A DNA stretch of 51,193 nucleotides, from positions 1 to 51,193 of the forward strand of contig CALUKF010000016.1 in NCBI GenBank assembly GCA_944321145.1, written 5' to 3'. Below are positions 24,262-32,667 of this stretch, one piece after another. The DNA is from an uncultured Odoribacter sp. (lineage in GTDB: Bacteria; Bacteroidota; Bacteroidia; Bacteroidales; Marinifilaceae). A program made the position numbers and the translations under genes. Every line of letters begins with the position of its first letter. Position 1 is the first letter of the stretch. Under the pieces are notes generated by a model. The model did no database searches. It saw only the letters and a list, made by a program, of their open reading frames with translations, and had not been told where the DNA came from.

Positions 24262-24963
24262 ATGAAAAAAGGGATAATACTAATATTTATATTTTGTAAT
24301 ATTATTGTGCAAGGACAAGTTAATAGGCTTGTGGATGCAAAAGGGAAAGAGGAAGTATTTGCTGGTTTGAAATGCCATGTAATTCAACGTAATTCTTATG
24401 TTTACTTATGGGCAGAGGAATTCGATAAGGCACTAAAACCATACTTATCTAAAATGCCTGGACTTGTGTATCCAATAAATTCGGAATGGATTGATGCTTT
24501 GTGGAATGAGCAAGTACCACAAGACTTGAAAAATCTAATTACGGAAGAACGAGAGAAAGAAGAGAGGAGAACTGGACTACTTGCTAGAATTTTTGATGTT
24601 TATTTGTATGTAAATACAGAAGGGAAAGTATTGTCTGTAGAATATCGTATGATGGATTGTCTTTTTCAGAAATTGAAGACTTTGCCTAAAAATGTAAACT
24701 TATTAGGGGTATTAACCGATCGTTTATTGAAGATGCAATACCCTCAAGCGGATATTTGTAAGCCGGATAATGAATTTGATTGGAAGATTCTGAATCAATT
24801 AGGGCTTGATCTTAAAAGTGACACGGAGTTTTCTACTCGTTATGGAGTGATACGTGTATGTGGAACGCTATTAGACATGTGGGGAACAATAGACATGCGA
24901 AAAGCGATTGACGGTACTTCTCCTAAATCGCCATTTCCAGAAATAAAAAACAAAAATAATTGA
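24262..24963 (+). CDS. Secreted protein of unknown function between susC and susD
   Basis: Unrecognised 233-residue product with a signal peptide (MKKGIILIFIFCNIIVQGQ) and no lipobox. The mature part is mixed alpha/beta with a charged helix (LITEEREKEERRTG) followed by a strand-turn-strand DVYLYVNTEGKVLSVEYRM. That last segment faintly resembles the V-x-x-x-G-x-V hairpins of TonB C-terminal-like domains, but this is not enough for an assignment. The coding region is A/T-rich. It ends three bases before the susD ATG at 24966. Its place inside the susC-susD pair suggests a ligand-specific accessory or a regulator of the receptor, but no function can be stated. Confidence 0.6.
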   Translation: MKKGIILIFIFCNIIVQGQVNRLVDAKGKEEVFAGLKCHVIQRNSYVYLWAEEFDKALKPYLSKMPGLVYPINSEWIDALWNEQVPQDLKNLITEEREKEERRTGLLARIFDVYLYVNTEGKVLSVEYRMMDCLFQKLKTLPKNVNLLGVLTDRLLKMQYPQADICKPDNEFDWKILNQLGLDLKSDTEFSTRYGVIRVCGTLLDMWGTIDMRKAIDGTSPKSPFPEIKNKNN

Positions 24964-24965
24964 TT

Positions 24966-26906
24966 ATGAAAAAGATAGTATTTTTAATTGGAGTAATAGC
25001 CTCATGTTGGAGCTGCAACAGCTACTTGGATGTAGTGCCAGAAAATGATATTGAGACTATCGAAACTATTTTTGAAAAACGCGAACAGGCGGAACAATGG
25101 TTGAAAGATTGCTATTACCGTTTAAGAGAACCGATAGCTTCTGTTATTGCCAATCCGGCGTATTTGGGCGCGGATGAAGTGGTGGCAGGAGAACATGCCA
25201 GAAGGCGTGCTGCAACGGGAAAAACTAACTGGTGCGGGCTTTTTATTGGTGATGGTTTGCAGATGGTGCAGGATCCTTACGGAAATATCTGGTCTGATCA
25301 AACATATTATTTAGGTATCCGGTATTGTAATATCTTTTTGGAAAATATCGGACACACTTATAGTATGCAGGAATCAGAAAAGGCATTGTGGAGTGCAGAA
25401 ATCAAAGCTTTAAAGGCGCATTTCTATTTTGAACTGTTCCGTCGTTATGGTGCGATAGTGCTGGTGCCGGAAAATATTGACGTAAATGTGGAGATTTCAG
25501 AAATGCAACAGCCCCGTTCTCCTGTTGATTCTTGTGTGAATGCCATTGTGCGTTTGTTAGATGAAGCGATGGAAGTGTTGCCGCCGATGGGACAGAAAGA
25601 ACAAATCCGTTGGGGGTATCATAGCCTGGAATCGGCAGCAACTTTAAAAGCCTATACCTTGCTTTATGCTGCTTCTCCTTTGTTTAATGGTAATCCAGCT
25701 TATACCAATTTTAAAAACAAAAATGGCGAATTGTTATTTAATCCGGAATACGATAAGGAGAAATGGAGGATTGCTGCTGAGGCTGCAGAAGAGGCATTAG
25801 AAATTTGCCTGGAAAACGGCAAAGAGTTTGTACGTGGCAATACAGGAGCGACTCCTTTGTTGGCAACAATGAAAGACATCGAACGTTCTTCTTTGGCACA
25901 GAATTGGGTTAACAACGAAGCTATTTTCATGATGCGTCCGCAAGATCCGGGTAATAACGGATGGCCTTTTTGGACATTGCCTTATTTAAAGAGTACAGAC
26001 CCAATGTATGGCTCTTCTGCCGGATGTCTTAGTGCTTCATTAAATATGGTGGAAATGTATTATACAGAAAACGGTTTGCCTATTGATGCGGATAACACTT
26101 GGAATTATGCTTACCGTTATCAGATGTCGCGTGAAGTAAATCCCAAATACCGGGATGTAGTAGCATTGAATACAAATGTTTTAGGGTTACACTTGCGTCG
26201 TGAACCACGTTTCTATGCCCATGTGGCTGCAGATCAATGTTATTTCCGTTTGGGGACAACGGTCAATCATAATATGTTGGTGGAGGCTTATCAAGGAGCG
26301 CGTTTTGGTACCCAAGAGGAAATTATTAATAGTAATGTGCCTCAAAATTTAAGCGGCTATTGGATTAAAAAGGGATTGTATTCTGATGTGCCTCTTACAA
26401 ATTATTATAGTAGTGTAACTGGGCGTGAAGAGCCTTTTGTGGTTTTCCGTTTGGCAGATTTATATTTGATGATTGCTGAGGCATGGAACGAGTATCTGGA
26501 TGCTCCGGATGAAGAACATGTCTACCAATATATTGATGCTGTACGGGAACGTGCTGGAATACCGGATGTGGTCACTGCTTGGACAACCTATTCCAACAAT
26601 CCAGGTAAGGTGACAACTCAAGAGGGTATGCGTGAAATCATCCATCGGGAATGGGATGTGGAGTTCGCTTTTGAAGCTCGTCGCTTCTGGAATTTACGTC
26701 GTTGGCTGGATGCCGAGGAAGTTCTGAATGCAGACCTTTTGGGATGGAACATTTTGGGCAGCGATGCTGATGCTTTCTATAATTATTATGAAGGACCGGT
26801 ACCTGTATGGACAAAACGTGGTTTTACAGCTCCGAGGGATTATCTGTTTCCGATACGAAGCGAAGAGATTTTGATTTCAGGATGTGTACAAAATCCTGGA
26901 TGGTAA
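24966..26906 (+). CDS. SusD/RagB-family surface lipoprotein, locus 2
   Basis: Surface ligand-binding partner of the locus 2 SusC. The 646-residue product starts MKKIVFLIGVIASCWSC with a lipobox, then the SusD-type NSYLDVVPENDIETIETIF. It contains the conserved helix EIKALKAHFYFELFRRYG and the RagB-type C-terminal RLADLYLMIAEAWNEYL with VNAVRERAG-like IDAVRERAGIPDV and REIIHREWDVEFAFEARRFW. A TTG two codons upstream (24960) keeps the frame open, but ATG 24966 gives the proper signal peptide. It is larger than the locus 1 SusD (481 residues), consistent with a different ligand. Confidence 0.95.
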   Translation: MKKIVFLIGVIASCWSCNSYLDVVPENDIETIETIFEKREQAEQWLKDCYYRLREPIASVIANPAYLGADEVVAGEHARRRAATGKTNWCGLFIGDGLQMVQDPYGNIWSDQTYYLGIRYCNIFLENIGHTYSMQESEKALWSAEIKALKAHFYFELFRRYGAIVLVPENIDVNVEISEMQQPRSPVDSCVNAIVRLLDEAMEVLPPMGQKEQIRWGYHSLESAATLKAYTLLYAASPLFNGNPAYTNFKNKNGELLFNPEYDKEKWRIAAEAAEEALEICLENGKEFVRGNTGATPLLATMKDIERSSLAQNWVNNEAIFMMRPQDPGNNGWPFWTLPYLKSTDPMYGSSAGCLSASLNMVEMYYTENGLPIDADNTWNYAYRYQMSREVNPKYRDVVALNTNVLGLHLRREPRFYAHVAADQCYFRLGTTVNHNMLVEAYQGARFGTQEEIINSNVPQNLSGYWIKKGLYSDVPLTNYYSSVTGREEPFVVFRLADLYLMIAEAWNEYLDAPDEEHVYQYIDAVRERAGIPDVVTAWTTYSNNPGKVTTQEGMREIIHREWDVEFAFEARRFWNLRRWLDAEEVLNADLLGWNILGSDADAFYNYYEGPVPVWTKRGFTAPRDYLFPIRSEEILISGCVQNPGW

Positions 26907-26934
26907 AGTTTAAATTATATTAAAAAGTAGATTT

Positions 26935-28251
26935 ATGAAAAGATTAGGATTCATATTGTTGATGTTGGCATTGTGGTGCAGTTGTCAGGACGATGAGGTG
27001 ATTTTTGGTGTCGAGATGCCGCAACAGGGGCTTTCGTTTGAACCGATCTCAGGCGGTGCGATTATGCGTTATCAGTTACCAAAGAATGATGAAGTAATGG
27101 GTATTAATGTCCGTTATCAGAATGCTTTTGGAGAAAGTATTCTTTGTACGGGGAGTTATGCCTGCGATTCTTTGGTGTTGACCGGTTTTACAGAAGCTCG
27201 ACAAAATGTCCCTGCCCAAGTGACTCTCTCTAATCGTGATAATGTGGAATCTGCGCCAATAGATGTAACTTTTAATACTGGTGCTTCCGGTACGGTGCTT
27301 TTCTTTGATAGTTGCGCCGTGATGCCGAGTTGGAATGGTATTGAATTGGTATATAGTATTCCGGAAAGCATTGAAGGGATGGCGCATGTGCTTTATGTAG
27401 GTGAGGATCCAATAACTCAAGAAGCGGATACTCTTTTGATTTCCAGTTTTATTTTGTCAAAAGGTCGGGATACGCTTGCTTTCCGGTTACAGCAAGAACG
27501 GGAATCTTATGATGTTGTGGTTCGGACTGAAGATTACAAAGGACATCGTGTGATGCAAAAAGTATGGGAAGGTATAAATGCCTATCAAAGCGAAAACTAT
27601 CCTTTGACCGTAGACAATCTTTCTGATCCCTCTAATTTGTCTATTGAAGACGATGATGCTAAATTAGGGCTATCCTATTTGGTAGATGGGGATTGCAAGG
27701 GTGAAAAGTCTTTTAAGCAAAATTCTGATGTCTTCTATACTTATGTCGCTGGACCGAAAGTTTTGAATAAGCCTTTGGTTGTAGTGGATTTGGGGGCAGA
27801 AAAAGAGGTGGCAGAAATGCGTCTGCACTCCATGTTGCATGTTCGTTTTAATTTCCCGGATTGGCGGGCAGGAGGATATGGAAATATATGGTATGCACGT
27901 TATGAAAATAAATTGCCTTGTGCGGCTTCGGTATATGGTACTAATACGCCAGATAATCCGGATTCTTGGGTGCTTTTGAGTGGCTTTGAACAGGATTTGA
28001 GAGAGCCTTTGGAATTGCGTTGGTGCAACCGCTGTCCAGTATTCAACGGCTCTTATGCGATTGCTAATCTGGATGAACTGGCAAAGGCTGAGCCTCTTTA
28101 TGTATCTATGTATTTCCCGACAAGCGGCGAAAAGTATCGTTATCTGAAATTGGAAATCAACGAACTTTTTGAATTGACAACAAGTGGTCAGTCTAATTTC
28201 CAAGATTATGTGACCTTGAATGAAATAGAAGTTTATGTAAAAAGCGAATGA
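26935..28251 (+). CDS. DUF4959/DUF5000-type surface lipoprotein, locus 2
   Basis: Predicted 438-residue lipoprotein (MKRLGFILLMLALWCSC). Its N-terminal domain resembles DUF4959, with PISGGAIMRYQLPKNDEVMGINVRYQN. A central fibronectin-like region (DUF5126-like) contains PSWNGIELVYSIPES. The C-terminal DUF5000 discoidin-like domain contains LSYLVDGDCKGEKSF, VVVDLGAEKEVAEMRL and the closing YVTLNEIEVYV. These proteins take the SusE/F position after SusD and bind ligand at the cell surface. It follows susD by 28 bases and is separated from the next gene by only 3 bases. Confidence 0.85.
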   Translation: MKRLGFILLMLALWCSCQDDEVIFGVEMPQQGLSFEPISGGAIMRYQLPKNDEVMGINVRYQNAFGESILCTGSYACDSLVLTGFTEARQNVPAQVTLSNRDNVESAPIDVTFNTGASGTVLFFDSCAVMPSWNGIELVYSIPESIEGMAHVLYVGEDPITQEADTLLISSFILSKGRDTLAFRLQQERESYDVVVRTEDYKGHRVMQKVWEGINAYQSENYPLTVDNLSDPSNLSIEDDDAKLGLSYLVDGDCKGEKSFKQNSDVFYTYVAGPKVLNKPLVVVDLGAEKEVAEMRLHSMLHVRFNFPDWRAGGYGNIWYARYENKLPCAASVYGTNTPDNPDSWVLLSGFEQDLREPLELRWCNRCPVFNGSYAIANLDELAKAEPLYVSMYFPTSGEKYRYLKLEINELFELTTSGQSNFQDYVTLNEIEVYVKSE

Positions 28252-28254
28252 ACA

Positions 28255-29769
28255 ATGAAACTGAAATATTTAATATTAGGTGTGCTCTTGCCTGTTTTTT
28301 TAGGTACAGGTTGCCAGAGTTTGGAAGATACGTATGCCGATTATGCTGGAGATGGTTCTATTCGTTATTTAGGACAATGTACGGAAGTGGAAGCCGTCCC
28401 CGGGTGGCAACGAATTATCGTTAGTTGGACCAATAACATTGACCCGGTCATTAGTAATATTAAAATTACTTGGTCAATCAATGATGTAGTCAAAGATACT
28501 TTGCTTGAAAGCGGAATAACCGAATGTTCAATTCCGAATCTGAAGGAGGACGGAAACTATGAGATTGCCGTGCATTCTATTGACGAAAACGGCAATGAAT
28601 CAGTTGCAGCCATAGTTTATTCCCGTCCTTATACGGAAGAACATGAAGTTATTCGTTCATTTACTCGGTTGATTACCAAACACTTTTTTGTGGGAGACCG
28701 TTTGGCGCTGTTTTTCTCTTCATGGCAGAGTGGTATTTCTTCCGCAACCTTAACTTATACAAAAGTCGGAGGCGAAAAAGGAATGTTAGAATTGGACTCT
28801 GCTTTGGTGGTACAGAAATATTGTTTGTTGCCGGAGCGGGTAGATCCTACGCAGCCTTTAACGCTGGAACGCGAAGGACGGGTGGAGAATTGTGAAGATT
28901 TGATTGTATTTGAACCAGTTGTATTTGGAAATGACAAAATGTACACGAGCGACTTCTCGACCTTGATGGAAACAAAATATGGCGTAAAGGAAATTACCGA
29001 GGATTTGGTACAAGGTATCAGCCATTTGGAGGTGGACTACAGTATGAATTCATTGGAAGATTGCTTAAATCTGCCGTCCTTGACTAAAATTTCCTTGGGA
29101 AAAAACCGTTTTATGGAGCCTAATGAGGATGAGGAAGCCAATGTTTGGTCTGAATTTTATGATTTGGATAGAACACGTTTTGTACTGGATGTGTTGAACG
29201 AGGTTAAAGGAGTAACGGTTGATCGTTATTGCAAGCACTTTTTGCCGGATTCCATTCTGCCTTTGCCTTATGTAACGGATATGGGGGCACCTGAATTGCC
29301 AGAATTTGACTATCTGGTAAATGACGGTTGGGAATTATCATGTACGCCGGAAGATGCGGATACCACTTTGTATGACTCTCATTTGGAGCATTTATTTGAT
29401 GGTGACCTGACGCAATATTGGCAGCCGGAAACCATGACTTCTACCCGTTCGTATGAAATCGTGGTGGATTTCAAGGAAGCAAAAACATTGACGGGTGCGG
29501 TGGTTACTCAGAAAGTTTATGCTGCAGATGATTTTGCAAGTGCTGCGCTGGCTCCCGGTATTATAAGAATACAGGTTTCAATGGACGAGACGAATTGGGA
29601 AAACGCAACCTATGTATTGGAAAATACCTTAGGTACAAACAGGGGCGAGAGCACTGTTATTCACTTCTCAGAACCGTTGGAAGCGCAGTATATCAAATTT
29701 ATGGTTGATGACCAGTTAGCTGGTTCAAGTACTTATTGTGTGTCGTTGTCAGAAATTGGTTTGTTTTAA
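28255..29769 (+). CDS. DUF4998 plus discoidin-like surface lipoprotein, locus 2
   Basis: Predicted 504-residue lipoprotein (lipobox GTGC, then QSLEDTYADYAGDGSIRYLG). The N-terminal half matches the DUF4998 style: VEAVPGWQRIIVSWTNNIDPVISN and NGNESVAAIVYSRPY. The C-terminal 150 residues look like an F5/8 type C (discoidin) domain, with HLFDGDLTQYWQPE, YEIVVDFKEAKTLTGAVV, IRIQVSMDETNWENATYVL and a final CVSLSEIGLF. It is likely a surface glycan- or ligand-binding subunit paired with the preceding DUF4959/DUF5000 protein. A strong terminator follows at 29780-29808. Confidence 0.85.
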   Translation: MKLKYLILGVLLPVFLGTGCQSLEDTYADYAGDGSIRYLGQCTEVEAVPGWQRIIVSWTNNIDPVISNIKITWSINDVVKDTLLESGITECSIPNLKEDGNYEIAVHSIDENGNESVAAIVYSRPYTEEHEVIRSFTRLITKHFFVGDRLALFFSSWQSGISSATLTYTKVGGEKGMLELDSALVVQKYCLLPERVDPTQPLTLEREGRVENCEDLIVFEPVVFGNDKMYTSDFSTLMETKYGVKEITEDLVQGISHLEVDYSMNSLEDCLNLPSLTKISLGKNRFMEPNEDEEANVWSEFYDLDRTRFVLDVLNEVKGVTVDRYCKHFLPDSILPLPYVTDMGAPELPEFDYLVNDGWELSCTPEDADTTLYDSHLEHLFDGDLTQYWQPETMTSTRSYEIVVDFKEAKTLTGAVVTQKVYAADDFASAALAPGIIRIQVSMDETNWENATYVLENTLGTNRGESTVIHFSEPLEAQYIKFMVDDQLAGSSTYCVSLSEIGLF

Positions 29770-29779
29770 ATTAGAATGG

Positions 29780-29808
29780 AGGAATCCGGTTTGTCCGGAT
29801 TCCTTTTT
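29780..29808 (+). terminator. Intrinsic terminator inside locus 2
   Basis: GGAATCCGG (29781-29789) and CCGGATTCC (29795-29803) form a perfect 9-bp stem (10 with the A-T pair 29780/29804) around a TTTGT loop, followed by TTTTT. It stands between the SusCD-lipoprotein genes and the TlpA/TldD/TldE genes, so the latter are expressed by readthrough or from an unseen promoter. Confidence 0.88.
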
Positions 29809-29828
29809 AATGAAAATTTGAATAATCT

Positions 29829-30896
29829 ATGGTAAGGATAGTGTTAATAGCATTGGTTATGGCATGGCAAATGCAGGCAAATGCTCAGGATGGTTATAAG
29901 ATTGTTGGCGTAATGGAAGACGTGTCTGATGGAAAGTTGACCTTGACGGCAGAGACCAAAACCATCGGCGAGACGGAAATAAAAGACGGTAAATTTGTTT
30001 TCACCGGTAAAGTTGAAGGCGTAGTACATGCTGCGATTTGGACTGCCGATAAAGAGCAAGTGGCTTCACTAATGTTGGAAAACAAAAATTATAAAATAAA
30101 AGATGGGGGTGAGATCTCCGGAGGAGGCGAAGCGCAGGTGATTTATGACCAGTTCAATGATCTCAATCTTACACTTGCCCGAGAGCGACAGGCATTAGAA
30201 GAGGAATACCGTCAGGCGGATGCCGAAGGAGATATAAACGCAACAAAACAGATTGATGCCCGCTTCCAAGTCTTTCTGACGGAGATGCAAGTGAAAGAAT
30301 TGCAGTTATTGATGAAATATTCCGATACCTATGTGGCTGCTTATATTGTGGCGTCGACCATGTTGGATATTGATTATGCCAAATTAGATGAACGCTATAA
30401 TTTGTTGGGGAGTAATGCCAAAGCGACATTCTGGGGCAAAGCTATTGCTGAGCAGTTGGAGCGTTATAAGCAATTGGAAGTGGGAGGTACGGCTCCGGAC
30501 TTTAAGTTACCCTCGAACGATGTCGGCGTAGTGACTCTTTATGGTACAAAAGCTGATCTCAAAATCGTGAATTTTTGGGCATCTTGGAGTCCCCAATGTC
30601 GTCAGGAGAACGTGAATCTTTTGCGTATCTATCAGCAATATCGTCCGAAAGGAGTGGCAATTATTAGCATCTCGCTGGACGATAACAAGGCAGAATGGCA
30701 GAAAGCCATTGGTATTGATGGCATGATTTGGGAAAACGCTTCTGACTTGAAAGGACAAAATTCGGAAATTATGTTACAATATGCTTTGAAAGGGATTCCC
30801 TACACTTACGTGATGGACGAGAATAATGTGATTTTGGCAAAAGGATTGCGAGGTGAAGCCTTATATAAAAAAATCGGAGAATTGTTAGGAAAGTAA
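29829..30896 (+). CDS. TlpA-like thioredoxin-fold protein with incomplete CxxC, locus 2
   Basis: Exported 355-residue protein with signal peptide (MVRIVLIALVMAWQMQANAQ), a DUF4369-like N-terminal domain (YKIVGVMEDVSDGKLTLTAE), a helical linker and a C-terminal AhpC/TlpA thioredoxin fold (GGTAPDFKLPSNDVGVVTLYG; cis-Pro motif GIPYTYV). The active-site position reads WASWSPQC. Ser254 replaces the nucleophilic cysteine and only Cys257 remains, unlike WASWCAPC in the locus 1 paralogue. It therefore cannot carry out normal dithiol exchange; a binding, monothiol or chaperone-like role is possible. It lies just upstream of the TldD-like gene and 20 bases after a terminator. Confidence 0.88.
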   Translation: MVRIVLIALVMAWQMQANAQDGYKIVGVMEDVSDGKLTLTAETKTIGETEIKDGKFVFTGKVEGVVHAAIWTADKEQVASLMLENKNYKIKDGGEISGGGEAQVIYDQFNDLNLTLARERQALEEEYRQADAEGDINATKQIDARFQVFLTEMQVKELQLLMKYSDTYVAAYIVASTMLDIDYAKLDERYNLLGSNAKATFWGKAIAEQLERYKQLEVGGTAPDFKLPSNDVGVVTLYGTKADLKIVNFWASWSPQCRQENVNLLRIYQQYRPKGVAIISISLDDNKAEWQKAIGIDGMIWENASDLKGQNSEIMLQYALKGIPYTYVMDENNVILAKGLRGEALYKKIGELLGK

Positions 30897-30928
30897 ACTA
30901 GGATAATGTAAAGATTAAAATGTGGATT

Positions 30929-32635
30929 ATGAACAAAGGAAGAATGAATTGGCTTTGTGCCTTCCTCTGTGTGATAGGAGTTCAAACGCTTTATGCAGAA
31001 ACAGATGACGAGCATTTCCGCAAGTTACTGAAGGAGGAATTGGACTATAACATGCAGGAATTGAAAAAACAGGAAGTAGCACCCTATTATATGAGTTTTC
31101 GGGTGATGGACGAGCGGGATGTCAATGTCCATACCTCTTTTGGGGCAGTAGCATCGGTAAATAGCCAGCGTACCCGTACCTTGGTGCCTCAAATCCGTGT
31201 GGGAAGTCCGGAATTGGATAATTTTAAAAACTCTCCTATGGGAATTGCTCCCGATCGACGCGGCAAATATTCTTTTGCTTTGCTGCCGATGAGTGATGAC
31301 AATGCGGACGAGTCTGTCCGTCAAGCCATTTGGAATGAGGTATTGAGGCGTTATACATTTGCTGTCAGCAATTACGAGAAAGCTCAGACCCAACGGATTG
31401 TCAGTGTTGCCGATGAGGACAAGTCACCTTGTTTTGCTTTCTCTCCCGTAGAACATTACTATGAGGCTCCTATTCCTGCTGAAAAACAGGTGATTGACGT
31501 GGAGGTTTGGGAGGAGAAATTGAAGAAAGTTTCCGAGGTGTTTAAAAGCTCGCCTCATATTCTGAACGGCGATGCTCGTCTCAGTTTTAAAGTTTTGAGG
31601 ACATATTTTATAGATACAAAAGGGACAGAGGTGGTACAGAATCTTACTTATGCACGGGTGATGGTCAATGCAATGATGAAAGCTGAGGACGGGATGGAAT
31701 TGCCTTTGAATAAATCGTATTTTGCGTATGAATTGAAAGATTTGCCTTCAGTAGAGCAGATGGTAGCAGATGCGAGAGAAATGGTAGAACGTTTGGCATT
31801 GTTGCGGGAAGCTCCGGTTGCTGATCCCTATACAGGACCTGCTCTTTTGTCTGGACCTGCCAGCGGCGTGTTTTTTCATGAAATTTTCGGGCATCGCATC
31901 GAGGGACATCGGCTGAAAAGTGGGGGACAAACATTTAAAAAGATGGTGGGTGAGCAGGTGCTTCCTTTGGACTTTCAAGTCTATTGTGACCCGACTTTGA
32001 AGGAATATGCTGGTACGCAACTGAATGGTTATTACCTTTATGATGAGGAAGGTGTGAAATCCCGCCGTGTAGACGTAGTAATGGACGGTATTCTGAAAGA
32101 GTTTTTGATGAGCCGTGTGCCTTTGGATGGTTTCTCGCATAGTAATGGACACGGACGGGCTGTTGGCGGAGGAGATCCAGTCTCCCGGCAATCTAATCTT
32201 GTGGTCGAAACTAAGAATCCAAAGACTGAAGCAGAATTGCGTGCTATGTTGGTCGAGGAAATCAAAAAACAAAACAAGGAATATGGCTACTATTTTAAAG
32301 AAGTCACCAGTGGGTTTACTTATACCGGAGAGGGAGGAAGTCTGAATTCGTTTAATGTAACTCCTTTGGAAGTATATCGTGTTTATGCTGACGGGCGATC
32401 GGATGAGTTGGTGCGTGGTGTGGATATGATTGGTACACCTCTCTCTATGTTTTCGAATATTATTTGTGCGGGTGATGATCCGAGCGTGTTTATCGGTATG
32501 TGTGGTGCTGAGTCTGGATGGATTCCGGTAACAGCCAGTTCGCCGACTATTTTTGTGGGACAAGTGGAAACTCAGCGACGCGGGAAATCACAGGCTATAC
32601 CTCCGATATTACCGGCTCCTATGGGACAAGAATAA
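30929..32635 (+). CDS. Exported TldD-like (U62) zinc metalloprotease subunit
   Basis: Predicted periplasmic or surface metallopeptidase of the TldD/PmbA family. From the ATG at 30929 (30920 adds three residues) the 568-residue protein has a signal peptide (MNKGRMNWLCAFLCVIGVQTLYA). The TldD zinc motif HExxxH is present as HEIFGHRIEGHR (residues 317-328). A C-terminal cysteine in MCGAESGWIPV (Cys525) corresponds to the third metal ligand region MCGKDG of classical TldD. Cytosolic TldD/TldE trims unfolded peptides and matures microcins; here the pair is exported. The partner lacking the metal motif follows 32 bases downstream. The substrate is probably linked to the SusCD locus in front of it (inference). 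Confidence 0.9.
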   Translation: MNKGRMNWLCAFLCVIGVQTLYAETDDEHFRKLLKEELDYNMQELKKQEVAPYYMSFRVMDERDVNVHTSFGAVASVNSQRTRTLVPQIRVGSPELDNFKNSPMGIAPDRRGKYSFALLPMSDDNADESVRQAIWNEVLRRYTFAVSNYEKAQTQRIVSVADEDKSPCFAFSPVEHYYEAPIPAEKQVIDVEVWEEKLKKVSEVFKSSPHILNGDARLSFKVLRTYFIDTKGTEVVQNLTYARVMVNAMMKAEDGMELPLNKSYFAYELKDLPSVEQMVADAREMVERLALLREAPVADPYTGPALLSGPASGVFFHEIFGHRIEGHRLKSGGQTFKKMVGEQVLPLDFQVYCDPTLKEYAGTQLNGYYLYDEEGVKSRRVDVVMDGILKEFLMSRVPLDGFSHSNGHGRAVGGGDPVSRQSNLVVETKNPKTEAELRAMLVEEIKKQNKEYGYYFKEVTSGFTYTGEGGSLNSFNVTPLEVYRVYADGRSDELVRGVDMIGTPLSMFSNIICAGDDPSVFIGMCGAESGWIPVTASSPTIFVGQVETQRRGKSQAIPPILPAPMGQE

Positions 32636-32667
32636 AAAAAGATTCACCTTACTAAAAATACCATATC

